Counted from the stretch's first letter, positions 13,201-28,200 are shown. The stretch: 64,000 nt of DNA from Sipunculus nudus (GCA_026874595.1 CM049310.1:55867058-55931057), one strand, 5' to 3'. The notes: a model not told the origin generated them from the letters alone. Numbers and translations are program-made.

Positions 13201-16200
13201 CTTAGGGTATACAAGAGACTAGGAACAGATTACCGAACGTCAACATCTGAGCCATGGAGAGTACCTTTCATTTAGTTATCGTAACTAGTTGTAAAATCCA
13301 TGTAAAATAAATAAGTTTATATACAGTAGAACCCGAAGTTATGACCATCTAGGGGATCGACCAAGGTGGTCGTAATTTGGGGGTGATCATATTTGTGAAA
13401 TTCTAAGTTACCTGGATCATTTATTCGGGACCAAGAAAAGTGGACATAATTGTGGGGTGTTTGCAATTGATTGGTGGTCACGAGGCGGTGTTCTACTGTA
13501 TATGTTATAATAAAGTGGATAAAAATGTAGCACATTCTATCACATTGCAATATATTTAAACAGTTTATGTAAAAAGGTAGAAACCTTAATGAGTTAATTG
13601 ATGATTTGCACCTATCCATGAATTACTTTGAATAATGTTACTTATATTGTTACTTTCTATTTACAGAATGCAGGATGCAGAAGCTTGCTTCATCTTAGCT
13701 GCCAGAAGCTATCTTGATCGAACAGCAGCTGTAAGTGTAGATATTGATAGGTGTCCATTTCTGTTTGCAGAAAAAAGGGGAATGCTTGTACTTCATGCCA
13801 ACATTTTCTTCTCTCTCTCTCTGCATTCTTATCTTTCTGCTTCTGTTTAAATCAGGTTCAAATGACACTCCAGTTGTTATGGTATTGCAAACATAATATT
13901 AAGTCAAATTAATTCATGTAATAATTGATGTATACTCTTTTGTTTGTTGAATGGAGAGATCATGAAAATTGAACCCTGAATCAATGAACAGTGAAAAAGT
14001 GAAAATCACAAAATTATAATTTGTGAATATGAAGACTACCACAGTAAACTAGCTCAGAGAAAAGCTTGCCTTTTCAGAATTAGGTTTAAAGTGATTATAT
14101 ATGTTTGTGATACAACCTTCTTCAGTTTTCCGTGCTCAATATTTCATGCAGGACCAGCATACGATCTTAAGGTCATGGGCGGTGAAGGACTTTGCCCCAG
14201 GCTGCCCACAGTATGTACAGATCTTCAGGCCAGAAAACAAATTTCATGTCAAATTTGCAGGTACCGTTTAGTATTTTTTAAATGTTTTTTCATACATTAC
14301 TATAAAATTACCATTTTCTGTAAAACTGTATCCATATGTAATTATTGATCAGTGTGTAATTTAACAATGATATTAATGATATTGCTAAAATGTCAGGTTT
14401 TATAAAACCTTAATTGTTGCATCAAATGATGTTTGATGGCTGAGATAAATTGAGAATATATACCTATATTTGTAGGGAAAATTACACCAGTTTTGGTTCA
14501 TAATCTGTAACAAATGCATGATTAAGAGTGGTAATTCTTCTTCTAGATATCACTGTGTACACTATAGAAATGATGCCTTTGTAATTATAACATGACCCTT
14601 AAAACAATACATTATTCTTCTTTGTTTTAGAACATTGTGTGTGTGAGGATGAATTTAAATACGCTCTACTTGCCAACAACTGTCTTTGCCCTGGGGCGTC
14701 CACTCTGGTAACCTTGTTACTTCACACGTCGAGGGGAGCGTAAGTAACAGAACATACATGCATATACTGTAACTTACTTGATACAGGACCTGTATGTCCA
14801 GGAGTTCGTTTTATGTTTGCCAATGTTTCAGATTCAAAATAAAGCCATACCAAAATATTTGTTCTACAGATTTGCTCCTACCATTTTTAGCAGAGAATTT
14901 TGGGGGACAAATGGAGAGTACGTCCTTTTTTATGTTGCTAATTTATGCTGTGACACAAATTCTACAATGGAATTCTCAAAGGTATGGAAAAAAGAATAAA
15001 TTTTATGCTGATCATAAACACTATAACTTTATTGCAAAATAGGAAGAGGGTTTGAAAACAGCCCACAGCCCAAATTAATTCTTCTTCTCATATACAAATA
15101 ATAAATTCTCATGATATAATAGACAAGAATAGAAAAGTAGTAAATACATGCATATTGCACCTGTGCATTTGTACAATTGTAATATCATGCATCGTGAAAT
15201 CTTTCATGAACCGAAAATACTCTATTTCAAGAAATGAAGCAAATTTTTGTATTTTCTTGGCAAGCTGGCAAAAATCAAGGTATTCTGTCTCAATCAGTAA
15301 AGAAAGAAAAAAGAAAAAAATTGCCCACTAACACCATATTTTTTGTTCCAAGAGCAGGAGAACAATAATTTAATTGTGTGGCCTAAAAGCAAAAGGGAAA
15401 ATTATTAAGATAATGAAACCTTTGTGAATAACCCCCCATCAACACACTGATTACTCTTTTATACAAAAAGCATATTAGGCCAAAAAATGGTATGGTTCTC
15501 AGGCAAATTTTGCAGAAATCAGTGTTGGCTGGCGATATTTTATTTTTTACCTTTTTTTTGTATTTAAAAAAAAAAATTTCATATGATCATGGAAAAGCAT
15601 GATATTAAAGAATTTTTTTGCTAAACAGGTAAAAGCACTATCCTATCAAATCGTATCAAAACTGTATTATTTTATCTTCATGAAAGATGAAAATAATAAA
15701 AAAAGGTTTGAATGGGGGGAATTAAAACTGACGTGGGCGGTGCCTGAGAACCATACCTTTTATTTTTTTTGCCTTTTGTTGCTTTTACTTCAAAGATTTA
15801 TATTTAATATAACATCACACCTTCTGTATCATCTTTTGAAAAGAACTGTACATGATTCTGAAGGATGATTGCAGTGAACATACCAGACTCAGATGTTTCT
15901 TTGGAATAATCAAACAAACTAATTGCGTCCAGTATATATGATTTGTTTACTTTTGATTGACAGAGAAGGTCAGACTTCATCGGAGGACTGGATGAAACTT
16001 TATGGTAAATGCTCAGGTAACGAGATATACCATATTAAACTGGGTGACAGCCAGTTCTTCGGGGAATATGAAGGAAAGAGCTTCACCTATGCTTCTTTCC
16101 ATGCTCACAGAAAGTAAGTCACTGATGGCAGTTGCACAGCACATAACTTAGGAACTCAGTGTTATAATAAGAAAAGGAATTTCTGAATAAGAGCTTTGAG

Positions 16201-19200
16201 ATGGTCTCAAAAATTATTGCACAATTACGTACTAAATAATTTATCCATAAAGTTTCTGTCACACCACACACGCAGTGCACATATATTTCCTGGGAACTTT
16301 AATGCAAAAGTCCAGAAATTTCAAGTCAAGACGTTGCTACAAACACGTTTATTTCAGAGAACATTGCCCATTGTAACACAACTTTTCAAGTGCACCAGGT
16401 TTTCAAGTAAACAAGTCAATCATCTGATGACTTGGCCCCCTCAATACTAGTTTGTTTCATGAAATTAACACCAGATGGCACTGTTTGTAAATCCCTGTAT
16501 TATTTACAGTAATACTGTGTTAGTTTTACATGTGCTGTAACACCAAACTTTTAAAATAGAACTGCCATTGTTTTCAAGACTATTCAGAATCTCTGCATGA
16601 TATTGCCTCAGTCTTAAACTGTACATTATATTTAGCTGATGATTTGTTATAAATAGCTTGCTAAGTCAAGAATTCTTTATTTGTGCTTGCTCGTAATGCT
16701 TTCTGTTTGGAACTCTGCATAATATTGCCTGCTCAGTGAGGAGAAACTGTGAATGATATCTGCCTGCTCAGTTATTATCTGTGTACTGATATTTATAATA
16801 TAATATTATATATATACTGGGTATAACATATGTTTGATCATTAAAGAACTTTGCCTTATGTTACAGGTATGGGGTATCTTTAGTGGGAGTGAAGCAGGAT
16901 CGCTGTTCCTCAGCCATTCAGCTGAACCCAGGCCCTCGCCACATCATGAAAGCCACAGATCTCTGCTTCTACATGAATATCACCAAAGAAGAAAATTCTG
17001 CTTTTATTCTGGCCCACCCAAATCCTGACAAAGAGAGCCGTGGATCAGTCAGACGGAAATCCACAGCAAATCCGGATCTTGCCAATTTTGCGGGGATGAT
17101 TGCCGGCACAGGTAATTTAATTTATTCTTTTATCTTTGCTGCATCAAAGTGAGCAAAGAATTATGACAGTTTTGCAAAAGGCATTTTCAAAGTGAAATGA
17201 ACATGTATGAAAATAATTTTTGTGACTCTCATAAAAGACACATTTATTTCACTCAAATGTTTACTAATGTAAAGACTTAAATGATAACTGTGCTGCCCTC
17301 TTTTGGATGAACGGTAAACAATCCTACCAAAAAATGAAGTCACTCAGGTGTGATTTTAAAGAAATAATGATTAGGGACATAGGACAGGTTTCATTATAGA
17401 GACACGTACACACAAACATATTAAGTGATTTAATGAATGTGGCACATTTCACACAGAATAATAAAGTCATGCTCAAGAGATAATTATTTTAAGTTCCTTG
17501 GTCATTTTGATGATATGTGTATGATATTCAGAAATTATTATTCTTTTATTTATGTATATATGATATTTGTATGTTTATGTGTGAACCTTGTTTTGTACTT
17601 GAAGGTTTGTCACACCTATTACTGTTAGAGTTAGTGATTTAGTAAAGTGCCCCAACCAGATGTAACTTGTTCTTTTCCCGACAAGTGGTGCACGTTTAGA
17701 TCATTATATAATAAAACAAACTTTGCCTTTTCAATTTAAATATGATATTAAGAGCTATTTATTCACTGTGTTAATTATTCTAATATTACTCATTCTACAA
17801 TATAACAATGTGAACATTAAATTGTTGCATTTATGTGTATAACTATTCTGCCAAGGATATTTCTGTATACTGTTGTACATATTTTAACTGGTCAGTCGTT
17901 ATAGATAATTACCATTTTACATAATGTTAATAGTTTTCCATACCTTTGTTACCCGCATGACTGTTGTACAGCTTTACATGTTTACTATACCATGTCTATA
18001 AAACATATATCTGTCGTCATTTTCTGACCTTGACCTTGTACTTTGTGACCTGAAGCACTGGATGTGACTCCATTACCTACACCAAATGTTCAGCGTAAGA
18101 ATGATGGTAGGTATATAGAAGCATGAACATCTTTTCACATTCAATATTTTTTTTGTATATTCTGTCAAATTTGACAAATTTGTACTAAAATAAGATTTAA
18201 AATAAAATGTGAAATTTTCATTTAAAAATTTTGATTTCCATTTAGTTAACAAGTGAATATTTTTTTTATTTATTTTTTTTTAACTATAAACGTCATGAGT
18301 GGCTTTTAGTTTAAATATTGTCCAGTAGGTGGGAGCACATACAAGTGAGATTAACAAGCTGTCTTGAAACTCAGTATGTCAGTACCTCAGGCATTGGATA
18401 AAAGCAATGTCTTCATTTTTGAAATTATAAATTTATAACAGGTTGTCTGAAATCACAATGTTCAAGGCCTTTGTCTATTTATTTTTCAGTTAAATACAGC
18501 ATGTTCTGCCTGTTTGCATGGTTTAATTTGAATCAGCAATTATTTAAGTACTATACCTGGTCAGTTGATAAGAAGGCTGAGAATTGTTGTAAAATATCAC
18601 TCATAGTGTAAATTCCTAAATTAGAGTTACACCTTAAAACCCTTAAACATCCTTTGAAATGATTACTGTGCAAATTTTTTATTAGATTTTCATTTATTGA
18701 TTTATAATTATGAATTTTTTTTATATGTGTATATACATTCAATAATTTTCACCATTTTGCATACTTTTTGTATACTGAAATGTGTAAAGGACTGCATGTT
18801 TGTAATGAACTTTTCCCCAGTAATCCCTGATCTTTTAAATAAATAGCATTTAAATGTGGCCAAAAAGTTTGAACCTGTCAGGTAGGCCATATAAAAAAAT
18901 AAATTGTTTCATAGACTCTGAGACCAAATTAGTGAAGCATTTGGGTATTTTTTGGGGGGAGGGAGAGGGCTTAATTTATGAATCAAGAAAAATAAAATTT
19001 GCAGGCAGAGTAGGATACAAACATATTCTTTGGTTCCTGAAATGGTGCATATGAACAAGAAGAAATTTAATCCATTTTCAATCAAATTTTTCACTCGTAT
19101 AATGATTTCTTTCGAGATATGGAGCTAAAAAACATCAGTAACCAACATTACTGATGCATTTGTGCTCAACTGCTTAAAGAAAATCAGCAAAAGAGGAGTG

Positions 19201-22200
19201 GTGATACCGTTGAACAATTTTATGCGGCCTATAATTCAGACATGCCCTTATCACACATTTTGTAGCCGTAGAGACTTAATTGTCACAGACCATCATAGGT
19301 GTCTGAGATTAGGAAGTGTCTGTAATAAAGAAGTGGCAGTAAGGGCAGGTTTCTTTGTATAACAAGTTTTTAGATAAATATAGGTGCTACTGATGTTTAT
19401 TTATTATCAACATCATTTGGTTTAGGTTTTGTATTAAAGTGCTGAAATAATATTCTCATCAATTAAGTGACAGGTTCTTAACCATAGGGTACTTGCAATA
19501 AGATTTTAAATAGCAATGACTATATGGCTCACTTTCCACTTATCAGAATTTCTCCTTAATGCTAAATTAGGTCACTGTGGCCTGTTTTTGTGAAGCCATA
19601 GGAAAATCAGCCATGACAATTGAATTGTTAAGTGATATAGCAACAACTATTCTAGAATTCACCTAAATTTTGCTATTAGCTAAAGTCAGATGGGATGCAT
19701 TGGGAGTGAAGCATGATATTTTAGCTGTTGTATTTTTTCCATGTTTGCATATTTTTTCCTTTTCATTACATTTTTTTGTGCTTGAAGATTTCAAATAATT
19801 TTTCAGTTTAGGTAAGTTCATTGTTCATATACTTGACACTCTGACTTACTATTATTTTACTTTTTCCTCCCTAGCTGATATGTACTTGATTAATTGATAG
19901 AGAGAAAATGATGTCAAAATCTTAGGCCTGATAATTCTGTTACACTCTCTGTGCCCTGGTAGGCACTATTGCATTAGAAATGCAACGACCCCGGCACCAG
20001 TCAGAGACAGAGGGCCCCACTATGTCTGAGCATCTAGAGCTGCCAAAAGGTTTGAATGTGGCCAGTCTAAGCAAACGACCTAGCATTGCACCAGTTCCTG
20101 CTGTCCTTGAGGCCAATGGCATCGAGATTACCGTGGAGTCAGAGCCGGAATCGGAGGAAGTCATAGTCCAGGAAGACAAAGAAGATATGCCATGGATGAC
20201 CTCAGTTCCTGAGTGAGTCAAACTTTATTTATCAATTTAAGGAAAAGTGGATTATTAATTAATAAATAACAAATAATTTTCAACATTTTTAACTTACAGG
20301 GCAATTTTGAATAAATCTATGAACTGTCATCTTTTTATTTGTGTTATCCCAAAAAGGTGGCAGCCTTGTGAACAACCTGGATTATGCAAATTGGGCACTG
20401 ATGCACTATATGAACTTTTAACAATTTGTATGGTAACATCTCTGCATTTATTAAACACTCTATCCTGCTAATTCTGATGACTCGGTTTAAAGATATGTTG
20501 ACATAATGAAATATTTTATTATATTTCTTATTAGATTGCAATATTTGAATTTAATTATCTTGATTGTAGAATTACTATAGAAACAGAAAATAATGTTTTT
20601 ATCTACCTTATTTACAGGGGTCAAGCCTTCAAATGATATATGTCTGTGTATATGTATATAAATATATGAAAACAACTTACAATTTTAGAATGCAGTAGTC
20701 TTTTTTTCTTATAGTTGTCTGTATCCTAAGTTGATTATATGATTTTAAATGTTCACAAATCAGTTATGTGAAGGGGTTTCCGCCTACTCCACCGTACATC
20801 CACTGCAGTCCACGACTTTGTCATTTGCTGCGGACCAGCCAGCCACTCTGCTGCCTTCAGCTGGAGAAGGTAGACATAGCAACAGCAAGGAGACCTTGAC
20901 CTTTCTTATACCACATGATCACACTCATTTTTAGCCTTGCAGCTTCGTTATGTTGTCACACTGGCATTTCTGGATGTTTTCAGTCCTGAAAAAATATTTT
21001 CTTCATCGCAACACTTGGTCATTTTAATAAAAGTGTTTCATTTGACCTTGGCAAAACAATTGTATCAGATTTTAATATGACCCTGACATTCATTTAACCT
21101 TGACCTTTGTATGAATTACATACAATTTCTATCTTGAATTAATTATCTGGCATGACACCTGTGCCAAATACCAAAATTACTGTTATTTTATGTTGTTTAA
21201 TTATTTATAAAAAGAAAAATGAAAAAAAAAAATGGAAACAGTGTGGCAGCATGCATTGTGGGATGCATAGATGATCATTCTCAGTAGTATACAAGCACTT
21301 ATGTAGACTGGTGATGAGTGCATTAATTAATTCACTGCTTGTCTATTTCTGCAAGAATCTTCTGTGTGTATCAATTGAACTGACTTCTTCAACCAATCAT
21401 ATCTGTTTGCCCAAGTCACCTGACATCTTCAACCAGTCACACAACTATCTGTCAAAAATGGCCCCAAGCTCAGCTGTAACCCAAACTCAGCTCTATATAC
21501 ATAAACTTTCAAAAGCTGATGAGTTTACGAAAGCCAGAGTATTAGACTGGTTTCTTCTCTTGTCTAGATCTCTAGAAATGTGAATAAACTCTAAACACTT
21601 TTGAGGATGTGAATATTTTGTGAAAAAGAAAATTGTATTATTATTTCCAGCCACTGCAACCTCATAGTTTAAGGTTATAACTCACAATTTTGTGTAGAAA
21701 TGTCAAATTCTGAATTCTTCTCTTTTGGTATGAGCCTTGTAATTTCAGAGCTGAGCAGGGACACATTGTCCCTCTTTACTCCATTGTCCCTCTTTACTCC
21801 ACTCTGTGCATTGCAGGACACTTCATTCCATCAGTAGATATTAATCTTTAAAAAAATCTCCTGTCTGAACATTAAACACTAGATCTGTTAGACATTTGCT
21901 CTTGCAAAATACCATTCATTTTACTTTTCCATCAGTGACTTAGAGTATGTTAGATGGTGCTTTTTTTCCTGAAAACTATTGGCTATTTAGACAGCAGTTT
22001 AAGGGGGCTGAATCACCTATCTGACCTTTGTAAACTAAGGGTAATCCTCTGGAGCCAGAAAACATGGATATCACTGCACAAAGGCTGCTTCTTTTGTTTA
22101 TACCAACATGTTTATAATATGCGGTGGCCTGCCAAAATAATCAAAACAAATTCAACACTGGCATCTGGCAGCAAGTCCGATGAGCCAGAGCATATTGCAC

Positions 22201-25200
22201 TTGCTGTTTTGCAACAATTGACCTTGCAACCTACAACTTTAGATTACATGTTTTTTCAGTTCGTCAACATTGCTGTCTTTACAAACATGTTGTTTACAAA
22301 CAAGTTCATACATCCTTCACGGACACCTTATAAGAACTTTTCACAACCAAAATTACCCTTAGGTTATTAATATATACACAGAGGAAGCCAGAAATCACAT
22401 AAATTCATGTTCAAAAAGTAGGTGAATGGTGACCTTTATAGTTCAGTGAAGGCTACATCTGTTCAATATAGCAAAAACTGAAAGTTAATAGAATTCAGTG
22501 CACTGCACAATACCCATATTTCCCATTCATGAGCACTTAAGCTGCATAACCGCACCTTCCAGTCACCTGGTTAATGTTGTATGGCATGAATGTTGTGATC
22601 TTGACAAATTACTTTTATTTCATAAGATAAGTGAAATGCACTCCCTTGCAACAAACCAACCTGTCACCTTAATTCTTTCTTCCAGGATTTCTTTGCCAGA
22701 ACATAGCAGCAGTTGCAATGTTAATATCATCATTTTCTTCACTTCTACAAAGATTTCTGACTTTGGTACAAAGTTTTCTACATTTGGCTTTTATTTTTGC
22801 TCCTTGAATGAATTACTGATTATTTAAAGTCCCCGTACAAACTTCTCAAATGCCCAGACTCATGCACAAGGTTCTCAGCAGCAAGATCATTGCACTGGTC
22901 AAGTTTAAATGGTATCTGATCTGGTGCCTGAGAGTCAAGCCTCAGAGTCCAAACTTGATTGTATTCCTGGGGGGTGACCATGGGAAAAAAAAAGCATTGT
23001 CTCAAGAAAATAAAAGTAGAGTCTTTAAACACAAAAAAGTAATTGAAGTGTCGTTAATTGGGATTTTTTTCATTCAAGTATGAAATTGAAATTTATTTTA
23101 TTATTTCTGCTTATCTGTTTATATTTCACATGAAATGTCAAATCAAATTTTTAAATTTTTTTTGTCTGTTTTTGATTCTGTATCAAATTTTTAATAATGC
23201 TTTGTGAATTTCTGGGTCATCAGTAACATATATTTAATCCCTTGAGCTTAATGGTGCCAGTGTTACAACGAACAGTAAAAGAAAACTTTGCGCTAAAGCT
23301 CAAGAGAACATCATTGCACCCCATGGCTGTGACTTCTGTGCTTGCCAAGGCTTTGCAGCAGAAGTTTTCAGCATGTCCCAGCAACAAGCAGTCTTGCAGT
23401 ACACAAACAGACACTGAAGATTGGATGAGCTGTATCTCTTGTGTACATACTGAGTCAGGCTAATTTTACAATTTTCTTTGTGCTAACATGTTACGAGACA
23501 TGTGTGTGTCTTGACAGATATATGAAAGGCTATCCACCAGCCACCCCGTATATCGGTACGAGTCCTATTCTCTGCCATCTGCTCCAGGATAAACGCCCCT
23601 ACTGTTGTCTTGAGTTGGCAAAGGTACTGGTACTACTTTATTTAGCACTCGGCCCCCAGTTGACCACTTGTGGCTTTTTGTCATGTAGTTTGAGGCTTTA
23701 TTGTGCTGACAGAGAAAAAAACAACCCAAACCCAGTGAATGATGTGTCAAAAAGCACCTATAGTAGGTCATATACAAGTTAGGTAGTATTCCATGTGTAC
23801 CTATACCCTAGCTGCCCCATATTAGAACATACCGGTAGATGATACCGACCCCTATTGTTGACAAAGCCTAGATATAGTAAACCATGTGCTGCCACTTTCT
23901 ATTCAGCAATTTCCTCTGTTTTTCACACCTTTTAGACATAAATATTTTTTATGCTGTTTTCAAGTTGATGTCATTAAATTACTTTATTAAACAAGGACAA
24001 TTTTTTTCAGGCACAAAATTCTTTTTTCTACATTTTTCAAAGGTTCAAGTTAGTACTTGAAAACAATCCATATTCTTAAATGTAGAAAATGTTCTTTTGT
24101 TTCTTTGGTGAGATTTTGCTGATCTGCTGTTATGAAAGAAAATATTAAATGTGTCATCAGGTGTGCCATTATAGAAATTAATATTCACAAATCAGCAAAT
24201 ATGTTTATATATAATAACAAAATTGCGAAAATAATCATTAATTTTGCATTTCATCAGTATATTTTTTTACTTTGATACCTACAGCTAAAAAAGAATTTGT
24301 ATTTCTTTGTAATTCTAAGTGGCAGCACTTAACCCAATTGCTGTTTCCACAGGTTTGCCTATAATAAAATGAAAGGGCTGATGCCTCAAAGAAAGTAATT
24401 AATTTAGATATTTTATATATAATACCCGGATCTGCGATATCAGTTATGACATGAATCAACGGAGAAGGTGTCATAGGCGTTATATGAAACAAATGTGTCT
24501 TTTATAAACTTTTTAAGGGTTCAATTGTCTTGAAATGTTGTAGAATCATGCTATGACATAAGTGAATTTGACTTTACAAGCCTAATCTCAGATTTTATCA
24601 GATTTATAATTCACAAAGACTGTTTAGGTAAACCATTGTTTCCTTATGAATTATTGATATCCTTTGCTTCTTTTAAAATGTTTATTCTCGTGGAATTGAT
24701 CTGCCACAGGTAACAATATTGTAATGCTGCAAGAAACTGTGACCAAGTAGGAATAGAGAACTAGCATGATTGACTTGGATTTAATTCATTAATTATCTAA
24801 TCCACTGACATCTGCTTGTTGTGTTAAAACAATAACTGTTCCTCTGCTTATTATAACACTATCTGTATATGAGCATGGATCCCACCTAGTCTTTACCCTT
24901 CATTACCCATTGATCCTAGGGTATAAAACATGAAAGAATGAATGACCAGTTATTTGCAGATGGAGTTATTACAAATTTTTAGAAATGGGCTTAGTTTCCC
25001 ATAAATACCAATTCTAGGTTTAGTTTGCTAAAAAATCTGAGCATGAGCTCCCATGAGCTAAAAGACTTTGAATGGAAATTTTGTTGACCCTAGTTTCTGA
25101 TTTCAGAATTGGAAACATGGCTTTGGATATATTTGTACCTGTCTCACTGTCAATCAAGTTTCATTTCCAGATGATATTCTTCCTAAAGATGATCTTGATT

Positions 25201-28200
25201 CCATCCGTTTTTGTACATTGTTTGTGTAACCTTTAATTAGTTATGTCCCATTATTAACCTCTTCCTTTCTTGCACTTGCAATCTTTGTGAACATAGTGCA
25301 AACTACACAGTCTTAAATTTAAACAGAAAAACAGCCTGAAAAGTAAAAACCATGATCAAAATATTTTTTTTTGCAAATTGCTGGTCATTTTGCCTTTCAG
25401 TTTCTCTGTCTATACCCGTCTACACCTCGTAGCTCTTGCCTTAGATTAGGTATTTATGTATAGCATGGCTTTGTGATGCTGTAATACCCCTGCACTTGTA
25501 CTTACATGATGAAGCATAACAGTTATATTGCATTCCGGTTCAGTCACAGCATCAATTCCAGAACAGCTTATGGATTATATTTTTAAAAGGATGCCATTCA
25601 GATTACAAGCTTTTATAAGTTCTTTCATTTTCATCTGCTCATAAGTTATGAAGGAAAAGTATGTCTCGTTTTCTGTGTTATAATTAATGCTTATCAGCTA
25701 TTCATCTAAAGTAACCAGCATGCATTTAACATACTTTGTACTAAAATGAATTAAATATATTTTAGTTAAAAAAACCTGAAGACAGTCTTGTTGATTTGAT
25801 GAAATTAACATGAGGAAATGCTAGATGATGATATTTTACAGCCTTTTCTGTGACTGTTGTTTCTTTGTCTCTGTATTATTAACTTTATTTGTTTCCATAT
25901 TTCAGGCATGTGAGCACTGTAGCTTTAAACATGCAAAGGAGTACAACTGGCCAAACAGGGCTATTATTGTGGCAGCAGATTTTGCCAGCAATGGTTTGTA
26001 CAACTTCATAGTTCCTCTGAGGTCTCATGCCAGACCAAAGAACACGCTCAATCCTATCGTGCTGCTCCTGGAAAAACCGTGAGTGCATCCAAATATTGCC
26101 ATTTACATTAAAGCCACCCCCACACCCCAACCTTCTGATTGTCGTACAGAATTGTTTCTTGTGGATTTTCTAATGATCAGTTGTTTTGAACTGTTTTCTT
26201 TTATATATACACTTTGTATTCTTTCTACAAGTTTAAAAATTCTAACATTTTATCAAGTGGAAAATTTGAAAAAAAATTGCCCACTTGTTCCAAATGTTTT
26301 GGTCCCAGAGTGGTCAGACTAGTAACTGAAAAGGACCGAAAAGCACCCAAATGGGCCAAAAAGCACCACTTGAGATTATCACTTACTTCTACCTTTCAAT
26401 TGGTTGTAAATAGTACACTTGATTGAATCTGTTACAAATAATCTTGCAAAAATGTGTTAACTGAGATTGTCAACATAACTGAAATACTGACAACAGTGAT
26501 TGGGCTCGTGGTGATTTTGTATGTAAAGTTTTTTCGGTTATTAGTCTGACATGTCCCAGAGTCTGTAGAACAGTTTATTTCTTGGTGTGTTAATTTATAA
26601 GCTAGTTTAAACATTTTCAGAAAAATGTATGGATAAATAGCCAATCAAATAAGCTGTTCTGGCCCATTAAGCTGCTATGAACATTTCAGTGTGTACTTCT
26701 GGGTATCAGTGTTAAAGATTTCTCACATACACAAAATCAATTCTCTTACATTAATTTGTAATTGGATGTTTGCAGTCCTTATAAAAATAATGTTGGAACT
26801 TTTTTATTAGGAACTGTTCCGAATTTATTTGTTTGGAAAATATACAGAAAGTTTTGATATGAAAAACTTTCATACTTCAAACAAAATCATTATTTTATCA
26901 GCATTTTATGAATATGTCTGTTTTGATATTAAAACATGAATGCTCTGTTTTCAGGCCTGACACAAGTTTTCTAGAATGTATATGTTACTTCCCAATGGTG
27001 TACTGGATGATTGGCTCAATAGACTGGTAAGTGATATTTATATATTATAAACCAGCTTGTTCCATAATGCCTTGTTTTGGCCTGAGGGCTGCCCAAAAGC
27101 CAAAATGAAAGCAGTTTCCAACAAGACATTTCATAATATTTTTTACTCGCACAGTGTTGCCAATTTAATTTTGGTGTGGTGTGTCCTATAGAGCACAGTG
27201 ATGTCTTGTGTACTTTGATGTTTGTCAATTTTATTCTGGGGTGATGAGTCCCTGAGCACAGTGATGTCACATGTTGATTTTTTTTCTGGGGCATTGCATC
27301 ACTGATGTTAAACCAATGTAAAAGCGGCATTACCTGGGAACTGATATAAACTTTGAATGATGTGTCATATCAGGTATGCTGGAATGATAACATAGGTGGC
27401 TTGTTAATATTAAATATTATACATTTATTTGGGGTTCTTTCTGAATGAACAATTAAGGAACAACATTGACTGGAACTCCAAACTATGCTATATATACTTT
27501 ACACTCCTGTACCTTGCTATACAGTTGAGTGATATATTACAGTATATATATAAGAAAATATGGGATTATTAGTGTAATGAACCCCCAATAAACAGAAAAA
27601 GATATCCTGTAGAAAGTGCACAATGAAACGCTTCAATTCACTTATAATCATCTGTGAAAATGAGGCAGTTGAGAGCTTTGGCAGTAGGAATTTTGTACTT
27701 TCTGTTATTATTACTTGATAATTTTATTAATAATTGTTACTATAGAAACCTGCCTTAAATTCTTGGAATTTTTTTTCATTTAATAATTATTTTAACATCT
27801 GATAATAACCACTATAAGTGATTTTAAATCTCATTGAAAAGTCCCAGAGCTGGTACACATAAGTATTGAAATGGAACTCTGCAAATGTAATACTTCTTAT
27901 GTAAAAATTAAACAGGTAATTCACATCTTTGCAAAATAAATTTTATCTTTCAACATACCATACACATGATTTTTCTCTTTTCAGTCTTAACCATTTGCTG
28001 AAAGCAGGTATTAATTTGGCAGACAACGTGGTGATCGTCAACAGGGAGAGCTCTAACTCAGCAGAAGAGGACTCTCTCAGTGACTGTAACACTATAGTAG
28101 CAGTTCAGACTATATTCAGGTACATCAAGGGTCACATGACTAACAATATAGTAGAAGTTCAGACTATATTCAGGTACATCAACAAAGTCACATGACTTTG

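Larger units (their letters stand above)
12204..14630 (+). other. Introns between exons F, G, H, I and J
   Basis: Intron F-G (12204-12910) contains a short direct duplication around 12450-12545 (GAGACATCTTCAGGGG twice). Intron G-H holds a pogo-like MITE at 13324-13498. Introns H-I and I-J are AT-rich without recognised content. Confidence 0.55.
14740..16866 (+). other. Introns J-K and K-L
   Basis: Intron J-K holds a dispersed repeat at 14869-15003 and a MITE at 15478-15773. Intron K-L (16114-16866) is AT-rich with no recognised feature. Confidence 0.55.
20213..25905 (+). other. Introns M-N1, N1-N2 and N2-O
   Basis: Around the two alternative N exons the introns are long (550 nt, about 2.65 kb and about 2.28 kb). 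They hold a 20-bp direct duplication near 21766-21800 (TTGTCCCTCTTTACTCCA twice). I see no third copy of exon N and no other gene. Confidence 0.5.

Noticed and set aside
20749-20934. 61-residue + strand frame at exon N1
   Set aside because: It is the wrong frame. The correct channel frame, offset by one base and shorter, gives the conserved RCK2 start.
21954-22370. 138-residue + strand open frame, the second longest here
   Set aside because: Starts in intron N1-N2, does not match channel phase or any family I know, and has no start context or splice support. In a 64-kb window a frame of this length can arise by chance.
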